Assembly: GCA_008973525.1 (NCBI GenBank)
Contig: WACJ01000249.1
Location: 310,001-374,000, forward strand
DNA from: Stenopsyche tienmushanensis
Lineage: Eukaryota > Arthropoda > Insecta > Trichoptera > Stenopsychidae
Length of the DNA: 64,000 nucleotides
Direction: 5' to 3'
In this document: positions 49,897-61,224 of the stretch, one piece after another
Layout of the letters: each line of letters starts with the position of its first letter
Position numbering within the stretch: the first letter of the stretch is position 1
The notes under the pieces: model-generated
Databases searched by the model: none
What the model was told of the DNA's origin: nothing
The model's input: only the letters and a program-made list of their open reading frames with translations
Position numbers and translations under genes: made by a program

Positions 49897-52800
49897 ATGA
49901 TTCGTTTGACCAAAACAATTATATTTCAAGGTTGTGGACGGTTTACTCCTAGACAATTGCAAATAAGTGTCCTGCGACGGAATTTTGTTTCCGGTTAGTA
50001 ATCCTATTGACTATCCTACTTTAATTGAATAAATTACCCATTGCCACTTATATGATGAAATACACTATGATCCAATTTTATCTAGAAGCATTTTAAAAAT
50101 CAGTTTAAAAAATGTATCATTATATTCAGGCTTTTAATTTTTAATTTATTTATAATATAATGTATTTTAATAAGCAATTTGAGACACTGAAAAAATTCAA
50201 AGCGTTTTTGAATGATTTCTAATGTAAATATTTATCTATAGATGCTGATCGATATAATATAAAAAAAGAATTAGATGGACGACCACTGTATCTCGATGCT
50301 CAGGCCACTACACCTACGGTAATTATTACAAAGTGAAAGTCAAATATATTTTAATGTAGTGATTCTAATTGCATTTCTATCTTAATTATTAGGATCCACG
50401 AGTTTTGGATGCAATGTTACCGTACATGATAGGTAATTATGGAAATCCACATTCTCGCACGCATGCTTACGGTTGGGAGAGTGAAGAGGCAGTTGAAAAG
50501 GCGCGGGCTCAAATAGCAAATTTAATTAAAGCGGAACCGAAAGAGATTATATTTACATCAGGAGCTACAGAATCTAATAACATATCTGTCAAAGGCGTAG
50601 CTAGATTCTATAAAGAAAAAAAGAAGCATATAATTACTACTCAAATCGTAAGACATTGAATAATTTTTCATGTTCATTGTAAAAACAATACATTTTATTA
50701 ACAACTAATATTTTATTTTTGTAGGAGCATAAATGTGTTTTGGATTCATGCAGAGTTTTGGAAGGTGAAGGATTTAGAGTAACATATTTACCTGTGAAAG
50801 AAAATGGTATTATTGATATGGCCGAATTAGAAAAAGCATTAACACCTGATACGTCATTGGTATCGATAATGACTGTTAATAATGAAATAGGTTATACTCA
50901 TTTACAAACAATTTATAAATCAGTCTTTAATCATTTGTAAATTAATGTTTGTTTATTATTTTAGGCGTGAAGCAACCGATCGCAGAAATCGGTGCACTCT
51001 GTAAGTCGAAAAAAGTATTTTTCCATACTGATGCAGCTCAAGCTGTTGGAAAAATTCCACTTAACGTCAACGAAATGAATATCGACCTAATGTCCATATC
51101 AGGACATAAAGTATATGGTCCAAAAGGAGTCGGAGCTTTATACATAAGACGAAGACCGCGTGTCAGGGTTGAAGCTATTCAAAGTGGCGGCGGTCAAGAA
51201 AGAGGAATGCGAAGTGGAACTGTGCCTACAGCTTTAACTGTGGGAATGGGTATGTTATTTAAACATATCTAATCTAGCATTATCTTTAAATCCTATTTAT
51301 TTATATGTTATCAATATTTATGATCTGTATAATACCTATATTAGAAAAAAAAAAATATTTAGAACAAAACGTCTTATGTAATATTCTTATATCATAAGAC
51401 ATTTTGCCTGCTCATGGTCAAATTTGTTTTGATATCATATAAAATTGATTTTTAAATTTACAGGAGAAGCGTGTGAAATATGTGATAGGGAAATGGCATA
51501 CGATCATGCATGGATGGAAAAATTATCTAAACGATTGATGGAAAAAATTATGACAAAATTACCGCAGGTCATAAGAAATGGTGATCCAATTGAGACATAT
51601 CCAGGATGCATCAATTTATCATTTGCATATGTTGAAGGTTGACCGTCATTATTATTATTCATAATAGATCCAGGGTATATGTTTGTTTAATGTAACTGTA
51701 AAAAATTATAATTTATTATAGGAGAATCTCTTTTAATGGCATTGAAAGATATTGCACTATCAAGTGGATCTGCCTGCACATCAGCATCTTTAGAACCTTC
51801 ATATGTACTCAGGGCAATCGGAGCCGATGAAGATTTAGCACATAGCTCAATTAGGTAACACAATATATATTTACTTCATAATTACATATAAAAACAGCTA
51901 TCTAAAAAGGTGAATGTTAGACTCCAAGATACTCACCCATAAAACCCCCCTTGTCAATTCTACGCCTGTGGGCAACGGTTGAACCCCTGGGATAATAATG
52001 AGGAGTAGAGGTGCGCGAAAGCAACCTCGTTCAGCCTTGTTAATTTGCTTGTCCTTCCTCCTTCAATGCATCTTCACGTGCATGTGGTCTGAAACTGGTC
52101 ATCAGTCTATCAGCGCAGGAAATAGGTTCATATACGAAAACCCTCCAATCATGTCATATCAATCTAAAGGGAGAAATTACGAGAAGAGCACAAGCAGTTT
52201 TGCAAAAATAGGACAGGATTATCGTGCAAGCTTTTCTTTATTATTTTGATGATTTTCTTTTTAAAGGTTTGATTATGCATTGAAATTGTAAAACACAGAT
52301 AATGATACCACTCCAATACAGTATGCAAGTGTCTTATAATTGCCAGTCAAAGTTATAAACAAAACTCTTCAGAGCGATAAGAAGGATGCTCGTGGTTTTA
52401 TTCACCACAACAAACACCTGGTCTCAAAACAAAACGGGTATAACATTTTAAGAGAGTGCAATATATATTATGGGCACTCATAAATAATCAATTATTTTGA
52501 CAGCGTGTTATATCAGTTGTTGATGTCCCATCTACTGCAAAGGTTGTGTATTTGGTTGTATCTTATTAAGTAGACTCTAAACTTCATTTATTCATCAACA
52601 GATAAAAATAAACTCAATATCTACATCATGACTGAGATGCAGTCATCAGAAGAACATATCTGTCATATAATGCTCTTCTACTTTAAAATGGGTTGTAAGT
52701 TTAGTTGATGAACACAGATGTATGAGACGGTATGAGTGGCTGAAATAACGTCAAGACTCGGGGGGGACAGACACTTGCACGCAATTGGCAAAAGCTACAG

Positions 52801-53659
52801 AGAGGACGTTTGGATTCCGCACCATCTGTCCGTCTGTCTGAAACAAACAGAGATCGATGAAGTTGCTGCACATCGCTCTTGATTAGACACCTTAATGTGA
52901 TGAAAAATGGGTCTTATACGACAATGTTAAAAGAACTAAGCAGTGGCTTTCAACTAATCAACTGGCTGTACCAAATTTTAAAATGTCTGACTATAAGAAA
53001 GATTCTCTTGAGCTTATGGTAGGATTGTGGTGGAATAATACATGTTGAGTTTCTAAAACTAGAAGAAAATATTAACGCACAAGTTTACTACTTACATAGA
53101 CAGAGTAAATGCAAAGTTATTAGGAAAACGTATGAATTTAATAAACCGAAAAGGTGTGATTTTGCATCATGATAATGCTAGACCCCATGCAGCTAAGTAA
53201 CCCAGGAAAAAATTAGAGAACCCAACCGGGAACTGCTACCTCATCTGCCATATTCACCAAATATTTTGCCGTCTGATTATTATTTATTCAGATCTCACAG
53301 CCTGAAAGAGTCTGAACCCTCAATATGGTGAATGAAACTTGACCTGACAATTGTATGAATGTTGATTAAAGCTTATTCGCTATCGTAAAAACTGATATTC
53401 AATAATTATTCATTTTATTTAGTCTGTAGAAACCAATAAACGGCTCTATTTTAGAAATTGATATTGTGTAAATTATATAAATTAATGAGATTTTCCATTT
53501 TTCAGATTTGGATTAGGTCGTTTTACCACCATAGAAGAAGTAGATTATACAGCGGAGAAGTGCATAAAACATGTTGAAAGACTGAGAGAAATGAGCCCCC
53601 TTTGGGAAATGGTACAAGAAGGCATCGATATAAAAACAATTCAATGGTCCCAGCATTAA
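49897..53659 (+). CDS. NFS1: Cysteine desulfurase, mitochondrial
   Basis: PLP enzyme that takes sulfur from L-cysteine for Fe-S cluster assembly (with ISD11, ISCU and frataxin) and tRNA thiolation, mainly in mitochondria. Eight exons: 49897-49993, 50242-50318, 50393-50647, 50725-50890, 50965-51249, 51464-51637, 51722-51854 and 53506-53659. All have GT-AG borders and matching phases, giving 446 residues (human 457). The Arg-rich start without acidic residues fits a mitochondrial presequence. [19 protein letters not shown] and HTDAAQ (PLP pocket) are present. The PLP lysine is K247 in [10 protein letters not shown]. The catalytic cysteine loop [18 protein letters not shown] carries C370. The protein ends in [21 protein letters not shown], close to the family's usual end. 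The last intron (1.65 kb) holds a decayed mariner. No defect is seen, so it is very likely functional. Confidence 0.97.
52600..53440 (+). mobile_element. Decayed mariner inside the last NFS1 intron
   Basis: It is in the same orientation as NFS1. A start ATG at 52628 leads into [17 protein letters not shown], the family's N-terminal 'H.Rh.mLyeFkkG' block. Then, in other frames, come [20 protein letters not shown] (about 52910-52970) and [13 protein letters not shown] (about 53160-53200, second catalytic Asp). Stops and shifts show it is dead. Clear terminal repeats were not found. Confidence 0.75.
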
Positions 53660-56045
53660 AGCAATAGGAAAAACATAATTAAATGCTTTATGATACTTGA
53701 AAAAATAATTTACTATTCAAACCATGAAAATTCATCCATTTAATGTATTTTTTGATACAGTGTTAACAAATTTATATTCAAAGCTAAAATTAATATGTAT
53801 TGATTGCACAACGGTTTTTACTGAATTTTAAAATACACTTGTTTTTGAGGTTTATAAAATCTTATACTTGTTTTTAATTATCTAAGTATTCTTAGTGAGT
53901 TTTAAATCGAATAATTTATATAATCTGATAGCATCATAGTATTTACAATTATCACCTTTCAAGTTCATTATTGAAAAGTGTGTTTAATTTGGCATAGATT
54001 TAATAGTCCCATTTAATAAATATTTTTATTGCAAAAGGACATTCAAATGTGTTAAGTTTTATAAAAATTAAATTATTATCCAAAGATCACAAAACAACAC
54101 ACGCATATAAGTTATATAAAAAAATCTTACTTAGTAAAAGACACGTGAATATTTTAATTTGAATGTTATCGAATAATATTAAAATGTTGCTAAACATTTT
54201 TTATCCAGTTTGTTGTAACATGTTATAATTTATTGATGAACATATCCTTAAAAATTGTCATCAACCGAATTGCTTTGATTTGATATTTGCATGTTGCGCA
54301 AGTAGTCATCTCCTTAAATGTTTTTATTCTATTCATACTCTGGAAAATAAATCTCATGAATATAGAATATTTATCGATTGTTAATTTTATTGTTATAATA
54401 CATATGTATTGTTTTTCAATTTTATCTCATGCATCCATAGTATAAAATCCACACTTCAGTTTTTTACTTGAATTGTTTAAACTGTAATTAGCAGCAAAAT
54501 TTGAAAAATACAATGTAAAACTATTGCTTTATAACAATAAATATGTATATATTACTAAGATGTTGTTTTTTTTCCTTTACTATATATATATTTCTAATCT
54601 ATATTCGTTTTATTTCTATTCTCCGGACAATTAATCCATATTCCTAGCATGCTCTTCCCCTTAATTTAATTATAGATACGTTTATAAATATAATAAACAT
54701 ATTAACTTTATTATGTTATAAGTATTGCTTTTAGAATAACAAATCTTTATGGAATGTAGGATGCATTGATGTAAATCATAGCAAATTATATCTCTCCATT
54801 ACAACCTAAAAAGTGAGAACTCTTCATGGAATTCATATAATGTTCTTAGTTGATCTTAGTGGAATAAAAAGGGATGGAAAAATTCACTTGTAAAATATTT
54901 TTTCGACGATAAGGGTTTTATTATGTTGCTACATCTAACACATCACTTAATAAGCTTATCGAATGACTAATAAAAAAACATTAGGCAAAATTCAACTAAA
55001 CCCATCAACAGTCTCCTTCAAGTGATTTCTAATTCCAATGCTAAATTAACCAAAAATGCCATATAATATTCACTATGGATGGTTCTTCCTTTCTCAAAGT
55101 AATCAATGAATAACATATTGTGCACATTCCAAAATGCGGAGGCCAAAACCTTCTTATGAACTCATTGAGTGATGTATTATGAAAGATGATGTAACTCCAA
55201 AAGAGATTGGAAGATTCAGTAGTCACTTTAATGAACTCGGATGTGGAAAAACAAAAATTAATATAATTTTGATAGTAGTGAATATGAAACTTATGGCAAA
55301 GTATTCAATTTCTTCAGTATATCTGAATATGTAGAAAATGATATTCAATTTATTAATACCTTTACCTACCTCAAGTCTTGAGAGCTTTTAATCATATTAT
55401 TAAAAAACGGAGAAACCGTCTGAATATTTCCTAAAGAGACCTTCGTTTATTCGTCGATTTTGTTCCTTAATTTTATTGTAAAGAAAAAACATATATTTAA
55501 ATATATTTAATTTAGTTTCCATTATTATAAAGTCATACACACATTGCATGGTTACTTAAATGAATTATGTTTGTAAAATAAAATAATTCAAACGGCTGCA
55601 ATCAATACAAAAAGTATATTTATTACAAATGATTCATTTACGACTAGACATTTTCACGTGTTCATATAAAATGCTAATTACACAATAGCACCAAATAAAA
55701 TGGTTAACAATCACGATTAATAAAGAGCAGATAAAAATACTGTCTATTCTTTATTAGCAAATAAACGTTAATTTGCATCAAAGTATATATTTAACATTAG
55801 TTATTCAGATATATACATATAATGTATTTTGTGGTACAATATTTTGCTTGTATATGCATACATGCTGAATGTATAAGACAATGTTTAATATCAAAAAATG
55901 TACATGCTATTAACTGCACTTTTCCTTTCATTTAAAACTGATTTTCGTAGCATCATATGCTAAAACTATTTTTAATATTCATCATGTACAAATTGAAAAG
56001 ATAATAATCTTTTCTTGTAATAAAATTCAAACTGTTACAGATCTA
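53660..56045. other. Intergenic between NFS1 and the 56 kb element
   Basis: AT-rich 3' flank of NFS1. The only recognisable item is the mariner fragment at 55030-55165. Confidence 0.5.
55030..55165 (-). pseudogene. Mariner transposase fragment
   Basis: Minus-strand reading KVLASAFWNVHNMLFIDYFE then KGRTIHSEYYMAFL matches the mariner core block 'kvm.svfWD..Gii.idyl.kg.tit..yY...l'. There is no terminal repeat nearby. Confidence 0.7.
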
Positions 56046-56618
56046 TAGTGTGCGTTCAATAAGTAATGCATCCAATTTTTTCTAAGAAACACGACGATAC
56101 AGCACAGCAGCATTCTAATCCTACTGGGTTAGATTGATGGGGAATGTTAGCTTTAAAACGCGCTTTTTACAAGACGCCTCCGAGCTGTTGAAGAGGCAGA
56201 GCATGCATTCCCGTGAACCTGTTTTTGAGGCAATGTAACGCGGCGCAATGGATTGTTCTGTGGATTGCTATCAAATTTTAGGTTAAATTTGGGAAGATTG
56301 CCACCGAAACATTTCTATTAATTCAGCAGGCCTTTGGGAGTGATTTCATGTCCATATCACAAATTCTCTGATGGCACAAGTCATTCAAAAAGGGCCGAGA
56401 GAGGTTATCGATGAATCCCACAGTGGACGTCAATCAACCTCTAAAGTTCTGAAAAGGAAACATTGAGACATAATTGAAACCATCCATATTACATTGACTC
56501 TAAAGGACATCCCAGAGACCGGTTTTCTAGGTATAACAACACCACCTCCAGATATGTATCAACACAGGAGGGTGCTATTTTTATGAATTTGGACGCGTTA
56601 ATTTTGAACGCATCTGTA
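56046..56618 (+). mobile_element. Mariner deletion derivative, copy 1
   Basis: The left end TGCGTTCAATAAGTAATGCATCC and the inverted right end (GATGCGTTCAAAATTAACGCGTCC) are imperfect terminal repeats, with TA at the outer edges. The interior (about 56310-56450) reads like the N-terminal part of a mariner transposase: an 'WHKSFKKGRERGYR' or, with a shift, a 'GREEVIDESHSGRQSTSK' stretch. The catalytic core is missing. Size about 573 bp. Confidence 0.7.
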
Positions 56619-57990
56619 TATTAAAAAAAATCAATGTGTATTATGAGTACACAATTTTAATTAAGTTAAATTTGAAAACATCTTTGCTTCTATACTGTGT
56701 CAATTAGAAGATATCATTACAAAAGCGATCAAATTGGTTTGAAAGTATTTGAGCTCCTTCATAAATATATATTGTTAAAGACTAAATGCATACAGTATTA
56801 AGTCAGTCGATAAATTATTTTATACAGCAATACTTCAATTAATTCAACTGGTTGTGTCTAATGATTTTTAAAAATGTTTGACTATTCATTTCATCAACAT
56901 TTGCATTATTTAAATAGGTATTTTTCTATTTATAAGCTCATTATTCATTCACATTTATTACAAAATCTTTTTATTAATTTAAAAACTGAACTAACGAAAT
57001 CTAATCAATTGAAGCTGAGGTATTGTTGTACATGAAAACACTGAATACTATTATGGATTCAAGAGCAAAAATAACAGATTTCATGGATGTTTCGTTAACA
57101 TTTATGATTTTAAATCAATGTAATGGATTAATATCATATTTGATCGCATACCGTGATAAAATATACTAAATTAATTCACTGTGTTATATTTCTTGTAAAA
57201 ACACTAAAACTACAATTTGATTCGATTTGTATTGATTAAGATTAGGTTAAAAATGTATAAACCATTAATAAAAAGGACACATTAAAAAAAGAGATTTAGA
57301 TAATTCACCTAGATATATAATTATCACCACATTATATCAGATTAGGAGCTTTTAAAAAGCAGAGTATATATGTATGTATATTTAATCCTTAGTTAACATT
57401 AAAATTAACAAACCAAATTTAATAGCGATAAATTGAATAATTTTCGAAATGAAATATAATGAAATCATTGTATTTGAGCTGAGATTCTTTTAATCAGTAT
57501 AAGTATTTAAAGGTATGGAAAATGTATTATTGTAAATAAGAATGTTAAATCACATCTTGAGGTAGATAGAACGATAATGTATTACTGATTGACACTGCCC
57601 AAATTCAATTAACATATAAATTTAATTGCGTTAAAATTATATAAATATTAAAGTGATTTTCGCATAAAATAAGGCATTTTATAATTCCATAATATTAATC
57701 TAATTAACATATTGATAATTTACATTTAAAATGCCAAATAACATAAGAGTATGCTTATATATTCGCCAAAATTTTGCAATTGTTAAAGCAAGTGCATTTA
57801 GTCATAATTATTTAATACGTCATAAGCAAACAAAATTAATGTTCTATTAAAAATATTTCTGCTTTTATATTAGTTGTGGTTATATTGTATGTCATGGTTT
57901 TTGTAGTCTCGGGTCAGTGGAATTTTAATGATTTTATCATGTATTTTGACAAATTTCATAATTAGAGATAAGACAATGATTAGACATTAT
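56619..57990. other. AT-rich spacer between two related mariner derivatives
   Basis: Very AT-rich; no frame or motif. Confidence 0.5.
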
Positions 57991-58710
57991 ATACAGCTCC
58001 GTTCAATAAGTAATGCATCCAATTTTTTCCAGACATGACGATACGCTGCAGCGCATACTAACCTGCTGAATTAGGTTGAGGCGAGTGTTAGCTTTAAAAC
58101 GCGCCCTTTATAAATCGCCTCCGAGCTGTTAGATAGTCAGCATGTGCATTTTCGTGAACCTCTTTTTGATGCAATACAACACAAGACTTTTGGGAGCAAT
58201 TGCTTATCCATATCACAAATTCTCTAATGGCACAAGTTGTTCAATAGCGGATTAAGAGGAGGTTCAAGACCAACGAAATCTGCAGTAAACATCCATCAAT
58301 CTCCCGAATCTATAAAAATATGATGCATGTGCGTAATTGCTTGAACTCTGACCTTCAATGGATAGCAGAAACTCTAAACATGACAAAAACAATCGTTTAT
58401 GCATTGGAACCGAAGGAACAGACCGTACAGCAGCGGAGGTTGTATGGAATATATATATCTATGGGTGCTGTCAGCCGTTGTCTGTCACATGTTCCAAGTC
58501 CTGAAATGGAAATATTGGAACACGATTGAAACTATCCAAGCTCATGTTACATCGGTTCTAAAGAACATCCCGAAGAAGACCTTCCAGGATACCTTCCAAA
58601 CTTATCAAATCAAGAGGGTATTATTTTGAAGTTTTTGTCTATTTTTACAAATATGTTCAATACAAGTTTTTATGAATTTGGACGCATTACTTTTTGAACG
58701 CACCTGCATG
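57991..58710 (+). mobile_element. Mariner deletion derivative, copy 2
   Basis: It has the same ends and subterminal sequence as copy 1 (GTTCAATAAGTAATGCATCC; GTGTTAGCTTTAAAACGCGC; CGCCTCCGAGCTGTT). It keeps an N-terminal DNA-binding remnant (NCLNSDLQWIAETLNMTK, 58338-58391). Then it jumps to the C-terminal block ETIQAHVTSVLKNIPKKTFQ followed by DTF (about 58525-58590), the usual end of this family. The DD34D core is deleted. About 720 bp. Confidence 0.75.
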
Positions 58711-59675
58711 AAAATATAATGGTTAACATGGTATGTTAATTACTATACAATGTGTATTTGCATACAAGAATATTTCAGCGTTAATGCTAAGCCCACAAGG
58801 GCATAGTTCCATGAAGAATTTAACTCGTTTTTTCTTTTAAAAACTGTACAAAAAAGTCCTTAAAAAGTGTTTTTTTTTAATATATATTTAATGTTATATT
58901 AATCCTAAATCCCTGAACTAATAAATACGTACATGGTGGATTTACCTGTTCCATGATAATTATATACAAAAAATTATCATCAGTTTGAAAGATGTATAGG
59001 GATCATTTGGTACAAGAATTCTTGTCTTTAATTTATGAAATTCATCGTAGAACTGAAATCAGAAGTCCAGAAAAATAAAAATAGTTATTCAGATCTGAAG
59101 TAATGATGAATAGCAGCAATGACATTAACATTATTAACATTTTAAATAAAGTAGTTGGTAGTTTTAGAAAAATAAAATAGGACACTATCACTAGTAAATT
59201 CAGATTCACATTCAAGTGATGTAAAAGGTCTACAAAATGAATTGAAATATAAAAATATGTCTTCATTGTTTACACTCTTTGAGTCACAATCACTATTTGT
59301 ATCCAGATCACTGTTTTGTTTGCATTCTTAATAAAAAAATATAAATAAATTTTAATCAAAATTACATTATAGTCTGAATATAAACTAAATTGATAAAGCA
59401 ATTGAAGAACTTATTACAAAATACTCAACGTACAATAATGACAATGAATAATTAATAAGCTAACATTCTACTGTCTACGTATTTTAAATTTAATCCATTT
59501 CCATTCACGCTGTGAAAGGAGCTATGCATAAATGAATATAAAATTTGGATAAAAAATTAAAAACAACATAAGATCAATATGGCTTTGAATATCAGTTCCA
59601 TAATATATGAATCCTATCATTATTTAACATGAAAAATACACAAGAATATAGCTCGGTTGTACATTATTACAAATC
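58711..59675. other. Intergenic, 3' side of the Rab-like gene
   Basis: AT-rich, no element recognised. The minus-strand frame at 59042-59266 is low-complexity hydrophobic and not called. Confidence 0.45.
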
Positions 59676-60481
59676 TTAGCACAAGCAGGACGGCTCAGTT
59701 ATTTCATCCGGTGGCGTTATTTTGAAACTTTGATGATCAATATGTTGCAGGTCAATTTTTGATTTGTTCGATTCGAGTAACTGGGCAGCAATATCTGTGA
59801 ACATTTCTTCAATGCCTGCTCCAGTTTTGCACGATGTTTTGTATGTGTGACTTATTAAATTGTGACATTGCTCACTGTAAATTTGAAAAAGTACATAATA
59901 AATAGTAATGTAACTAACGAAAATTGTTAAGATAGTTTATTATGATTGTAACTCACCAAAATGCTTCCATGTCAGCATCAGTCACTTGAACTGATGTCTC
60001 AAGATCACTTTTGTTCCCACACAAAAATATTTTGGCGTTTTCAGCATATGTAACAATATCTAAAAGGTGTTGAGAAAGGACATGAAATGAAGCTGGATTG
60101 TCTAATGAGAAAACCAAAATTGCAGCTTCGGCAAACTTATAATAGCTTGACGTTATCGATGCCACTCTTTCCATTCCACCTGTATCCCAAAGTTGAAGCT
60201 AAAAGACAAATTTTAATCAGATTGATGGCTAATAAAATATGAATTTCTACATCATATATAAAATAACATAATTATTAATCATAAATTATTTAAATTATAA
60301 CCTTAACTTCTCTGGTTCCGAGCTTGAAATGCTTATCATAATGATCTAATCCAAGAGTAGATTTTCGATCTGTCGATGTAATGAATGTATTATTTGCAAA
60401 TCTGCGAAACAAGGAACTCTTCCCAACCCCATATTCACCACATAGGATAACTTTTTGTTCCGGAACTCTCACTGATGCCAT
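59676..60481 (-). CDS. Atypical Rab-like small GTPase
   Basis: Three minus-strand exons: 60481-60302, 60198-59957 and 59874-59676. All have GT-AG borders, giving 206 residues, the usual size for a Rab. P-loop GEYGVGKS at 15-22. The effector region around STLGLDHYDKHF (41-52) keeps a Thr-Leu-Gly. G3 is WDTGGMER (64-71): the usual WDTAGQE has Gly and Met instead of Ala and Gln. G4 is NKSD (122-125), and G5 is SCK (155-157) in place of SAK. The protein ends CLC, a Rab-type CxC double geranylgeranyl motif, so it should attach to membranes and act in vesicle traffic or a related switch. The Gln-to-Met change suggests altered GTP hydrolysis. I do not assign a named Rab. Head-to-head with MPND. Confidence 0.9.
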
Positions 60482-61224
60482 GTTTAGAAATATGCAATTA
60501 GATGGAATGAGTGAGTTAATAAATTAAATGAAACGATGGGGAAATATGTGAAGGTTTCTACACTGACAATTCAGATCATTTTTAGACCAAAACCACTACA
60601 TTTACGTCTATGGACGATATCGACGGATGCAATTCTACACAAAATAATTTTATAAAAAAATACATTATTAGCTCATCCATAAAAATCATCAATCACAATA
60701 AATGATTGACATTATTTATTTTTAACATTATTTTGTTCGTAATTTTCATGTTTTATTTTTTTTATTAATCTTTCTCACAAAAATATGATTTTGATTTATG
60801 CTTTTCTACGAATCTTTTTTTTATTGTTATATATGTAAATTTAAATCATTGATAAACTGATTATAATTTTCTTTTTATATAATATTATTTTTTTTCCACA
60901 CCGTATTTATATTTTTAAAAATATGGTTACTAATTGCACTTCCTATAGATTTGAGTTCTAAATAATTAAGTTACTAGTTTAATTGCTAATTACGGTACTA
61001 CCGATTGATTTTTAAATAATGGTAATAAAATAAATATTGTGCACTACAAAAGATTATGTGAAACGGCCATATAATACATTATTTAGACCAACAAAAAATT
61101 TGTTTATGTTAGTTGACGTTTGCCGGCGTATTAGCGAGGTCAGCCACAAATGCACTTTGTGAGGTAAAATTGTCATCGAAAATATCTTATTTGTGAACCA
61201 TCGCCATCATATTTATAGTATTAA
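60482..61224. promoter_or_regulatory. Divergent promoter region, Rab-like gene / MPND
   Basis: 743 bp between two start codons on opposite strands, AT-rich, with no other frame. It must hold the 5' ends of both genes and may be a shared bidirectional promoter. No clear TATA or initiator pair stands out. Confidence 0.6.
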